Source: Azospirillum brasilense (GTDB lineage: Bacteria; Pseudomonadota; Alphaproteobacteria; Azospirillales; Azospirillaceae). Taken from it: DNA of 64,000 nt. The notes under the pieces are model-generated. The model saw nothing but the letters and a program-made list of their open reading frames with translations, searched no databases and was not told the origin of the DNA. Of this stretch, positions 35,069-43,800 are shown piece after piece (within the stretch, counting starts at the first letter, position 1; each line of letters opens with the position of its first letter). Where the stretch lies: positions 682,001-746,000 of the forward strand of contig NZ_CP059451.1 of assembly GCF_022023855.1 (NCBI RefSeq), written 5' to 3'. The translations under genes were made by a program, and so were the position numbers.

Positions 35069-35929
35069 TCACGTCAGGACCGCGGTGGCGTCCATGGTCA
35101 GCCAGCCTTCGTGGTCCTTGGCCCACAGGTGGACCGTCTTGCCGTCGGCGAGCGGCGTGCCGCACACCGAGAAGGGGTTGATGTCGAAGGTCGGCCGCAC
35201 CGCCTTGAAGCGGAAGGAGGCGACCTCGGCCTCCGGCAGCCGGTGGCGCAGCAGGTCGAGCAGCAGGGTGGCGATCAGCGGACCGTGCACGATCAGCCCG
35301 GGATAGCCCTCCACCTCCGTCACGTAGCGCCGGTCATAGTGGATGCGATGGCCGTTGAAGGTCAGCGCCGAGTAGCGGAACAGCAGCACGTCGTCGGGAA
35401 CCCAGCGCGTCTCCCAGACCGCGTCCGCCGGCGCCGGCCGGGGCTCCGGCGGCGCATCCTGCGGCGTGGCCGCCTCGCGGTAGACGATGTCGTGGAACTC
35501 GGTCAGCGCGACCGCGGTTTCGCCGGCGCGGCGGATCTCGTGGCGGACCTTGACGAAGACCAGCGGGCCGGTACGCCCGGACTTCTCGGTCACGTCATGG
35601 ATGGTCGATGTCCGGGTCAGGGCGTCGCCGACGCGCAGGGGGCTGTGGAACTCGAACTGGCTGCCGGCCCACATCCGGCGGGGCAGCGGCACCGGGGGCA
35701 GGAAGCCGCCGCGCTTGGCATGCCCGTCCGCCCCAATCTCCGACTGGCGGTGCAGCGGCAGGAAGTACAGCCAATGCCACAGCGGCGGGAGCGGGGTGCC
35801 GACCGGAGGGCGCTCGGCGGGCCGGTCCAGCGTAGCCGACAGCGCGGCGTAGGGGGTGGGGGTGACAGTGTCGGACACGGTCTCGGTCCGGCCGATCCAA
35901 TCCCCGAAGTTGGCGGTGGAAGCGTTCAT
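35069..35929 (-). CDS. MaoC/HTD2-like hydratase (mesaconyl-C4-CoA or itaconyl-CoA hydratase-like)
   Basis: This 286-residue double hot-dog protein has an N-terminal FAS1-type dehydratase-like half (LPPLWHWLYFLPLHRQSEIG, GFLPPVPLPRRMWAGSQFEF) and a C-terminal half with FRYSALTFNGHRIHYDRRYV, the active-site Asn/His region of this group. Relatives add water to mesaconyl-C4-CoA, itaconyl-CoA or similar. It lies 11 bp upstream of the CoA-transferase on the same strand, so the pair could activate and hydrate an unsaturated dicarboxylic acid. Confidence 0.87.
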   Translation of the reverse strand: MNASTANFGDWIGRTETVSDTVTPTPYAALSATLDRPAERPPVGTPLPPLWHWLYFLPLHRQSEIGADGHAKRGGFLPPVPLPRRMWAGSQFEFHSPLRVGDALTRTSTIHDVTEKSGRTGPLVFVKVRHEIRRAGETAVALTEFHDIVYREAATPQDAPPEPRPAPADAVWETRWVPDDVLLFRYSALTFNGHRIHYDRRYVTEVEGYPGLIVHGPLIATLLLDLLRHRLPEAEVASFRFKAVRPTFDINPFSVCGTPLADGKTVHLWAKDHEGWLTMDATAVLT

Positions 35930-35967
35930 GGTGGCGTCCTCAATGCATGGGAGCGGCCTGTGCCAGA

Positions 35968-37362
35968 TCAGTGCGACGGCTGGGCGGGGGTCCGGACGTT
36001 CAGCGGCAGGACGGTGACGTCGCCCTTCTCCTCCAGGCACCGCTCGGTGCTGGCGTAGCTCTGGTTCAGCTCCCGCTGCAGGACCTCGCGGTCGCAGGCG
36101 CTCTCCCAGATCGAGACGACGATGCTGGCGACGCAGTTGCTGATGATGCTGGTCAGGGCGCGGGCCTCGGACATGAAGCGGTCGATGCCGACGAGCAGAG
36201 CGACGCCCGCCACGGGAAGGTCCGGCATCACCGTCAGCGTGGCGACCAGGGCGACGAAGCCGCTGCCGGTGACGCCCGCAGCTCCCTTCGAGGTCAGCAG
36301 CATGACGCCGAGCATGGCGAAGATCTGGCCGGCCGACAGGTGGATGTCGCAGGCCTGGGCGATGAACAGGGAGGCCAGCGTCAGGTAGATCGCCGTGCCG
36401 TCCAGGTTGAAGGAATAGCCCATGGGCAGCACGAGGCCGGACACGCCCTTCTTGCAACCCAGCGCCTCCAGCTTCTGCAGCACGCGCGGCAGGACCGGCT
36501 CGGAGGACGAGGTGCCGAGGACGATCAGCAGTTCCTCGCGGAAGTAGCGCAGCACCTTCCACAGGCTGAAGCCGTGCAGCCGCGCCAGCGTGCCGATGAC
36601 GACCACCAGGAAGAAGCCGCAGGCGACGTAGAAGGTGAGGATCAGCAGGCCGAGCGAACCGATGGAGTCGATCCCGTATTTGCCGACGGTGAAGGCCATC
36701 GCGCCGAAGGCACCGATCGGGGCCAGCTTCATGATGAAGCCGAAGGCGGCGAACAGCACATGGGAGAAGGATTCAATGCCCTGGACCACCGGCTCGCCGG
36801 CCTTGCCGACCCGCGTCAGCCCGAAGCCGACCAGGACGGAGATGAGCAGCACCGGCAGCACCTCGCCCTCGGCGAAGGCGCCGAAGAAGGAATGCGGGAT
36901 GATGTGCAGCACGAAATCGGTGAAGCCGACCGGAGCCGCCTGCTTGGCGTAACGCGCCGCCACCGTGGGGTCGAGCGACGCCGCCGACACGTGCATGCCG
37001 ACGCCGGGCTCGATGATCATGACTGCGGCCAGCCCGATGAGCAGCGCCGCCACCGTCAGCGCGTAGAACAGCGCCATCGACTTGACCAGCGTCTTGCCGA
37101 TCTCGCGGGTGTCGTTGAGGCTGGTGATGCCGCTGACGATGGTGCAGAAGACGACGGGCGCGATCATCATCTTGACCAGCTTGACGAACCCGTCGCCGAG
37201 CGGCTTCAGCGAGGCGCCGAGGTCCGGCCAGAAGTGACCGGCCAGGATGCCAAGGGTCAGGCCGACGACGACCTGGAAGTAGAGGGCCTTGTAGATGGCT
37301 TTGGGGTGGACGGCTTTGGGCTCGGTCGGCGCCGGGTTTTGTTCTCCCGTTTGTAGGCGCAT
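35968..37362 (-). CDS. dctA: C4-dicarboxylate:cation symporter, DctA type
   Basis: This 464-residue membrane protein has hallmark segments LYFQVVVGLTLGILAGHFWP at the start, KMMIAPVVFCTIVSGI near residue 65, the serine-rich re-entrant loop VLGTSSSEPVLPRVL near residue 270, GYSFNLDGTAIYLTLA and LLTSKGAAGVTGSGFVALVA. It imports succinate, malate, fumarate and related acids. It lies within the acid-degradation operon, so it may take up that pathway's substrate. It has a short extra C-terminal tail. Confidence 0.94.
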   Translation of the reverse strand: MRLQTGEQNPAPTEPKAVHPKAIYKALYFQVVVGLTLGILAGHFWPDLGASLKPLGDGFVKLVKMMIAPVVFCTIVSGITSLNDTREIGKTLVKSMALFYALTVAALLIGLAAVMIIEPGVGMHVSAASLDPTVAARYAKQAAPVGFTDFVLHIIPHSFFGAFAEGEVLPVLLISVLVGFGLTRVGKAGEPVVQGIESFSHVLFAAFGFIMKLAPIGAFGAMAFTVGKYGIDSIGSLGLLILTFYVACGFFLVVVIGTLARLHGFSLWKVLRYFREELLIVLGTSSSEPVLPRVLQKLEALGCKKGVSGLVLPMGYSFNLDGTAIYLTLASLFIAQACDIHLSAGQIFAMLGVMLLTSKGAAGVTGSGFVALVATLTVMPDLPVAGVALLVGIDRFMSEARALTSIISNCVASIVVSIWESACDREVLQRELNQSYASTERCLEEKGDVTVLPLNVRTPAQPSH

Positions 37363-37390
37363 GGCGTTTCCTCCTCGGTGTGCTGTTGGG

Positions 37391-38515
37391 TCAGGCGGCC
37401 ATGGCGGCCCGCGGCGGATCCGATGGCCGTGCGAACACGGTTCCCTCGAACAGGCGTCGTGACGTGCGCAGGATGCTGGCGGTGGGGGCGGATTGACCGG
37501 CGCCCGGATCGAGGCGGACGGTCAGCCGGCCGGCCGGATGCTCGAAGGTGACGTCGCCGGGCAGGGCCATCCGTCCAGCCAGCGCGGAGGCCACGGTTCC
37601 CGGGATGGTGCAGGCGGTCGCGGTGGCGACGGCCCCGGTGATGGCCATCGCCCGGTGGCAGTCGTGCGGCATGAAATAGCGGACGGCCAAGGTGCCGCCG
37701 CGCGTCGGCGGCGCCAGCAGGACGGGCTTGGGGATCACCATGCCGGCGGCGTTGGCGAAGCCCATGCGGCGGCCGGCCTCCACGCGCAGCGTCTCCAGCC
37801 GGGCCATGAAGCCGCGATCGAGCCGGTAGCTGTCCATCGGCTCGTGCCCCGTCTTGCCGAGGTCGGCGGCGCGAACCAGCATCACCGGGATGGCGGCGTC
37901 GATGCAGGAAACCTCGATCCCGCCGATTCCATCGATCCCGATGATCCGGTCGACCGGCGCCCCGGTGGGCAGCAGCCGGCCGGTGTTGGCGCCCGCCGCG
38001 TCAAGGAAGGCGAGATGGATGGGCGCCGCGGTGCCGGGCACGCCGTCGATGACAGCCTCACCCTCGTAGGTCACCCGGCCGTCCGGGGTCTGGACGCGCG
38101 CCTCGATCAGCTTGCCGGTGTTGACGTTGTGGATGCGCACCACCGTCACGCCGTCCGTCGCCGGGACCAGCCCGGCCTCGATGGCGAAGGGGGCGACCGC
38201 GGCGAGCATGTTGCCGCAGTTGGGCGAGGTGTCGACGATCCCTTCCTGCACCCGCACCTGGGCGAACAGATAGTCCACGTCCGCGCCGGCCAGGGTGGCG
38301 GGACCGACGATGGCGACCTTGCTGGTCAAGGGATTGCCGCCGCCGATTCCGTCGATCCCCAGGTCGTTCCCCGCCCCCATGACGGAGAGCAGAAGGGCGT
38401 CGCGCTCCGCCGGGGATGCTGGAAGGTCGGATGCCAGGAAGAAGGGCCCGCGGGAGGTCCCGCCGCGCATCATCACGCAGGGAATGCCGATCTGGCGGCT
38501 CGTCAGGTGGTTCAT
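37391..38515 (-). CDS. PrpF-family isomerase, 4-oxalomesaconate tautomerase (GalD)-like
   Basis: This 374-residue protein has PrpF/GalD motifs: IPCVMMRGGTSRGPFFLASD at the start, DGIGGGNPLTSKVAIVGP near residue 56, DTSPNCGNMLAAVAPFA near residue 95 with the catalytic-type Cys, and VRIHNVNTGKLIEARV. Members shift double bonds in unsaturated tricarboxylates: 4-oxalomesaconate in gallate breakdown, methylaconitate in propionate breakdown. It is the first gene of the operon and divergent from the LysR gene at 38662. Its substrate should be the same unsaturated acid handled by the lyase and CoA enzymes. Confidence 0.88.
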   Translation of the reverse strand: MNHLTSRQIGIPCVMMRGGTSRGPFFLASDLPASPAERDALLLSVMGAGNDLGIDGIGGGNPLTSKVAIVGPATLAGADVDYLFAQVRVQEGIVDTSPNCGNMLAAVAPFAIEAGLVPATDGVTVVRIHNVNTGKLIEARVQTPDGRVTYEGEAVIDGVPGTAAPIHLAFLDAAGANTGRLLPTGAPVDRIIGIDGIGGIEVSCIDAAIPVMLVRAADLGKTGHEPMDSYRLDRGFMARLETLRVEAGRRMGFANAAGMVIPKPVLLAPPTRGGTLAVRYFMPHDCHRAMAITGAVATATACTIPGTVASALAGRMALPGDVTFEHPAGRLTVRLDPGAGQSAPTASILRTSRRLFEGTVFARPSDPPRAAMAA

Positions 38516-38599
38516 GGCGCTTGCTGTCTCTTGGTCTCGCCGTCGCGGCGAAGAAAGCCGATGGACCGATATTCAGCGCCGGAACCGTATTTGTTAAAT

Positions 38600-38622
38600 G
38601 CAATGATTCGGGATATTATTGC
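38600..38622. promoter_or_regulatory. LysR-box-like inverted repeat between divergent genes
   Basis: GCAAT (38600-38604) and ATTGC (38618-38622) lie in an AT-rich patch between the PrpF-type gene and the LysR gene, 40 bp before the LysR start. This is the expected operator of the divergent pair. Confidence 0.5.
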
Positions 38623-38661
38623 GTTTCACGCATCAATAGGTGCCGCCGCGGGGAGCCGGGC

Positions 38662-39552
38662 ATGAATTTCGAACTGGTCGATCTGAGAGCCTTCGTGGCG
38701 GTGGCCGAACTGGGCAGCTTCAACCGCGCCGCCGAGCTGCTGAACCTCTCGCAGCCGGCGCTCAGCCGCCGCATCCAGAAGCTGGAGGACACGCTGGGCG
38801 TCGCCCTGTTTGAGCGCTCGACCCGCCATGTCGCCCTGACCATGGTCGGACGCGACTTCATGCCCAAGGTCCGGCGCTTCCTGGACGAGTTCGAGTCATC
38901 GCTGTTGGGCATCAGCGACCTGGGGGCGCGGAGCGGCGGGCAGATCACCATCGCCTCCGTCCCGACGGCGGTGTTCTACTTCCTGCCGAACGCGATCAGC
39001 CGCTTCAGCGTCGCGTTCCCGCGGATCCGCATCCGCATCCTGGACCTCGGCGCCAACGAGGGGCTGGAGGCGGTGGCCCGCGGCGAGGCCGATTTCGGCA
39101 TCAACTTCATCGGCACGTCACACCCGGACATCGAGTTCACACCGCTGGCCGAGGACCCGTTCGTCGTCGCCTGCCGGCACGATCATCCGCTGGCCTCCCA
39201 GCGGGAGGTCGGCTGGGACGAGTTGGCGGCGCATCGGGTCATCACCGTGGGGCGCACCAGCGGCAACCGGGCGCTGATCGACAACGCCCTGGCGCAGCAC
39301 GGCCTGAAGCTCAACTGGTCCTACGAGATCACGCACCTCGCCAGTTCGCTCGGGCTGGTGGAGGCCGGGCTCGGTGTCGCGGTCCTGCCCAAGCTCGCCA
39401 CCCCGGCCTCGGGCCATCCCATCATCCGGACCATCCCGCTGAGCCATCCGAAGATTTCCCGAACCATCGGTGTCGTTCGGCGTCATGGCGCCATTCTGTC
39501 GCCAATGGCGGCGCGCTTTCTGGAGGTGCTGCTCGGCTCCTGGAAGGCCTGA
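38662..39552 (+). CDS. LysR-family regulator of the acid-degradation operon
   Basis: This 296-residue LysR protein has an N-terminal HTH (LRAFVAVAELGSFNRAAELL, NLSQPALSRRIQKLEDTLGV) and an effector domain (ITIASVPTAVFYFLPNAISR, GEADFGINFIGTSHPDIEFT). It is divergent from the PrpF-DctA-MaoC-CoA-transferase-lyase operon and most likely its activator. The start has GGGAGCC upstream. Confidence 0.9.
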   Translation: MNFELVDLRAFVAVAELGSFNRAAELLNLSQPALSRRIQKLEDTLGVALFERSTRHVALTMVGRDFMPKVRRFLDEFESSLLGISDLGARSGGQITIASVPTAVFYFLPNAISRFSVAFPRIRIRILDLGANEGLEAVARGEADFGINFIGTSHPDIEFTPLAEDPFVVACRHDHPLASQREVGWDELAAHRVITVGRTSGNRALIDNALAQHGLKLNWSYEITHLASSLGLVEAGLGVAVLPKLATPASGHPIIRTIPLSHPKISRTIGVVRRHGAILSPMAARFLEVLLGSWKA

Positions 39553-39849
39553 TGCCTTCGGCTGCTGGACATCCGATGAAGGTTGCACCCGTCGAAGGTC
39601 ATCGGAGGCGCCATGAGTCGGACGCCGATGTCCAAGCTTTCGTGAACATGGCCACGCCTGGAATCCGACGTCGCCGGTTTGATCGGGGCCGCATGCCCAT
39701 CCCGCTTTCCGTCATGTCCCTCCGGCGTCTGTAATGCTCCCGGTATCAGTACAGTTCGGTGAAATTGTGTGGGACCGTCGCTGTCTCCGCCTGCCTCCGC
39801 CGGGCTAGGCTCGCGCCACAACGGGCACGGGATTGGAAAGGATGACGGG

Positions 39850-40710
39850 ATGCGGTGGGTGACGGCAGGCTGGGGCAGCGGGTTGTTGGGCGTGCTCATC
39901 TTCAGCGGATCGCTGCCGGCGACGCGCGTCGCGGTGGGCAGCTTCACACCTCTGTTCCTGACCTCGGCACGGGCGCTGATCGCCGCCGTGCTGGCGGCCG
40001 TTCTGCTGGCCGTGCTGCGGCAGGCCCGCCCGCTGCGCCGCGACCTCGCGCCGCTCACGGTGGTGGCGCTCGGCGTGGTCGTCGGTTTTCCGCTGCTCAC
40101 CGCGCTGGCGCTTCGGCACATCACCTCCGCGCACTCCATGGTCTTCATCGGTCTCTTGCCGCTGTCCACGGCGCTGTTCGGCGTTCTGCGCGGTCGGGAG
40201 CGGCCGAAGCCGGTCTTCTGGCTGTTCTCGGGTCTGGGCAGCCTCGCAGTCGTCGGCTTCGCCCTGGCGCAGGGCGGCGGCGCGTCGCTGACCGGGGCCG
40301 GCCTGATGGTGGCGGCCATCCTGCTCTGCGGGCTGGGCTACGCCGAGGGCGCGGTGCTGTCGCGCCGTCTCGGCGGCTGGCAGGTGATTTCCTGGGCGCT
40401 CGTACTGACGATGCCGGTGATGGGCGGGCTGGCGCTCGCGACCATGCCGGACGCCTGGACGGGCATCGAAACCCCGGCCTGGATCGGCCTCGCCTACGTT
40501 TCCGTCTTCAGCATGCTGATCGGCTTCGTCTTCTGGTACCGCGGGCTCGCGCTCGGCGGCATCGCCGGGGTCGGGCAGTTGCAGCTGCTTCAACCCTTCT
40601 TCGGGCTGTCGCTGGCGGGTCTTCTGCTGAACGAGCCGGTGGCCTGGAGCATGATCGCCGTGACCGGGCTGATTGTGCTGTGCGTCGCCGGAGCGAAGCG
40701 CTTCGCCTGA
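39850..40710 (+). CDS. EamA/DMT-family transporter
   Basis: This 286-residue protein has ten predicted membrane helices in two EamA halves (WGSGLLGVLIFSGSLPATRV at the start; ITSAHSMVFIGLLPLSTALF closing the first half; LQLLQPFFGLSLAGLLLNEP near the end). DMT carriers of this kind export amino acids or other metabolites; the substrate cannot be told. The start follows GGAAAGG. It stands alone between the LysR gene and the histidine kinase. Confidence 0.87.
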   Translation: MRWVTAGWGSGLLGVLIFSGSLPATRVAVGSFTPLFLTSARALIAAVLAAVLLAVLRQARPLRRDLAPLTVVALGVVVGFPLLTALALRHITSAHSMVFIGLLPLSTALFGVLRGRERPKPVFWLFSGLGSLAVVGFALAQGGGASLTGAGLMVAAILLCGLGYAEGAVLSRRLGGWQVISWALVLTMPVMGGLALATMPDAWTGIETPAWIGLAYVSVFSMLIGFVFWYRGLALGGIAGVGQLQLLQPFFGLSLAGLLLNEPVAWSMIAVTGLIVLCVAGAKRFA

Positions 40711-40886
40711 GCGGCGATCCCGCGGCCACTGCTTCCGGGTTTTAAGTCTCGGCCTATGGCTATTGGGCTAACAAATCGTTTCTCGCCGCCGCCCCATGGA
40801 TCAGCTTAAAGTGGCGTCCCGCTGTGCGGCAATGGCCGCGCCCCTGTTGTAAGGGGGGTTTGGAATAAAGGACGGGACGCCTGCGC

Positions 40887-43800
40887 ATGTCCAACGAGAC
40901 CGACGTCTCCACCGCTCCCGATTTCCTCGCCAGCGGCGGCGAGATGGGCGCCCAGATGCGCGCGTTCGACTGGGCATCGACGGTGCTCGGTCCGCCCGAG
41001 GACTGGCCGCTCAGCCTGAAGACGGCGGTGCGGATCATGCTGACCTCCCGCCAGCCGATCTGGATCGGCTGGGGCCAGGACCTGATCTATCTCTACAACG
41101 ATGCCTACAAATCAATCATCGGCGGCAAGCACCCCTGGGCGCTTGGGCGGCCAACCTCGGTCGTGTGGCGGGAGATCTGGGGCGACATCGGCCCGATGCT
41201 GGCAACCGCCATGACGGGCGACGAGGGGACCTACGTCGAGGGGCAGCTCCTTGTCATGGAGCGCAACGGCTATCCGGAGGAGACCTACTACACCTTCTCC
41301 TACAGCCCGGTTCCCGACGACGACGGCAGCCCCGGCGGCATCATCTGCGCCAACTCCGACGACACGCAACGGATCATCGGCGAACGGCAGCTCACCCTGC
41401 TGCGCGATCTGGCCGCCGGCACCGCCGACGCCCGGACCCTGCCTGAGGTGTGCGAGCGCAGCGCCCAGGCGCTCGCCACCAACCCGCGGGACATGCCCTT
41501 CGCGCTGCTCTATGTGGCCGAGCCCGATGGGGCCAGCGCCGCCCTCGCCGGGTCCTGCGGCATCGGGCGCGGCCATCCTGCGGCTCCGGAAACGCTGGCG
41601 GTGGACGGCACGTCGGTGTGGCCCTTCACCCCGACGCTCCATGACCCGGTGCTGGTCGGCGATCTGGCGGCGAAGTTCGGTGCCGACCTGCCGCCGGGCG
41701 TCTGGCGCCGCCCGCCGGCCCAGGCCGCGGCGATCCCGATCCCGGCCAGCGGCGAGGCGGGCCGGGCCGGCCTTCTCGTCGTCGGCCTGAATCCGTTCCG
41801 CCTGTTCGACGACGGTTACCGGCGCTTCCTGGGACTGGTGGCGGGGCAGATCGCCGCGGCCATCACCAACGTCCAGACCTACGAGGCCGAGCGGCGGCGG
41901 GCCGAGATGCTGGCCGAGATCGACCGCGCCAAGACGGTGTTCTTCTCGAACATCAGCCACGAGTTCCGCACGCCGCTGACCCTGATGCTGGGGCCGCTGG
42001 AGGAGGTGCTGCAGGCCGAGCCGGAGCGGATGCCGGACCATCGCGAGAACCTGAAGGTGGTCCATCGCAACGGGCAGCGCCTGCTCAAGCTCGTCAACGC
42101 GCTCCTGGACTTCTCACGCATCGAGGCCGGGCGGACCCAGGCGCGCTACGAGCCGACCGACCTCGCGTCCTACACGGCGGAACTGGCGAGCGGTTTCCGC
42201 TCGGCCTGCGAGCGGGCCGGGCTGAGCCTCGTCGTCGACTGCCCGCCGCTTCCCGGTCCGGTTCATGTCGACCGCGGCATGTGGGAGACGGTCGTCCTCA
42301 ACCTGCTGTCGAACGCCTTCAAGTTCACCTTCCAGGGCGCGATCGCGGTGTCGCTGAGGCCGGTCGGCGAGGGCGCCGAGCTCCGGGTGAGCGATTCCGG
42401 TACGGGCATCCTCGATTCCGAACTGCCGCGCCTGTTCGAGCGCTTTCATCGGGTCGAGGGCGCGCGGGGGCGCAGCCACGAAGGCACCGGCATCGGCCTC
42501 GCCCTGGTCCAGGAACTCGTCAAACTGCATGGTGGCACGATCCGGGTCGAGAGCGAGATGGACCACGGTTCGGTCTTCATCATCACCGTGCCGTTCGGCA
42601 CCGCCCATCTGCCGCAGGAGCGCGTCCTGTCGGAGCCGACCGGCGCCGCGGCCGGCCTGCGCACCCAGACCTACGTCGAGGAGGCGCTGCGTTGGCTGCC
42701 CGGCTCGGTCGCCGCCAGTGGCGGAGCGCCGGTCGCGTTGATCGGCGCCGCGGAGACGGTGATGGCGCTGGAGACGGGCGAGTGTCCACGCCTCCTGCTG
42801 GCCGACGACAACGCCGACATGCGCGACTATGTGAGCCGCCTTCTCCATGGCCGCTACGAGGTCGAGGCTGTGCCCGACGGTCAGGCGGCCCTGGTGGCGA
42901 TCCGCGCGAACCGTCCGGACCTCGTTCTGACCGACATCATGATGCCCGTGCTGGACGGCTTCGGCCTGCTGTGCGCGATCCGCGAGGATGCCGACCTGCG
43001 CGACCTGCCGGTCATCCTGCTGTCGGCCCGCGCCGGCGAGGAGGCGAGCGTCGAGGGACTGTCGGCCGGCGCCGACGATTATCTGGTCAAGCCGTTCTCG
43101 GCGCGCGAGCTGATCGCCCGCGTCGACACCGCCCTGGCCATGGTGCGCCTGCGCCGCGAAGCGGACAACGCGCTGCGCGAGAGCGAGGCGCGCTTCCGCA
43201 ATCTCGCCGACCACGCCCCGGTGATGGTCTGGGTCACCGAACTCGACGGCTCCTGCACCTATCTCAACAAGTCCTGGTACGAGTTCACCGGACAGACCCC
43301 CGAGACGGGGTTGGGCTACGGCTGGCTGGACGCCATCCATCCCGACGACCGGCAGGCGGCGGCGGACGTGTTTCTGGCGGCCAACGCGAAGCAGGAGGCG
43401 TTTCGGCTGGAATACCGGCTGCGGCGGACCGACGGGGTCTACCGTTGGGCGATCGACGCCGCCGCCCCGCGCTTCGGCGCGGAGGGTGGATTCCTCGGCT
43501 ACATCGGTTCGGTGATCGATATTTCCGAGCGCAAGGAGATCGAGGACGCACAACGGCGGCTCAACGACCTGCTGGAGCAGCGCATCGCCTCGGCGATCGC
43601 CGAGCGGGAACGGGCTGAGGCGCAGCTTCGCCAAGCCCAGAAGATGGACGCGGTCGGCAAGCTGACCGGTGGGGTGGCGCACGACTTCAACAACCTTCTC
43701 CAAGTGATTTCCGGCAACCTCCAGCTTCTGACAAAGGACGTCGCGGGGAACGACCGGGCCGAACAGCGGCTGCAGAACGCGCTGAGCGGCGTTAGCCGGG

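Noticed and set aside
39483..40319. A 278-codon minus-strand frame across the LysR-DMT gap
   Set aside because: Most of it lies opposite the DMT transporter and LysR genes, and the Arg/Ser/Pro-rich product has no domain.
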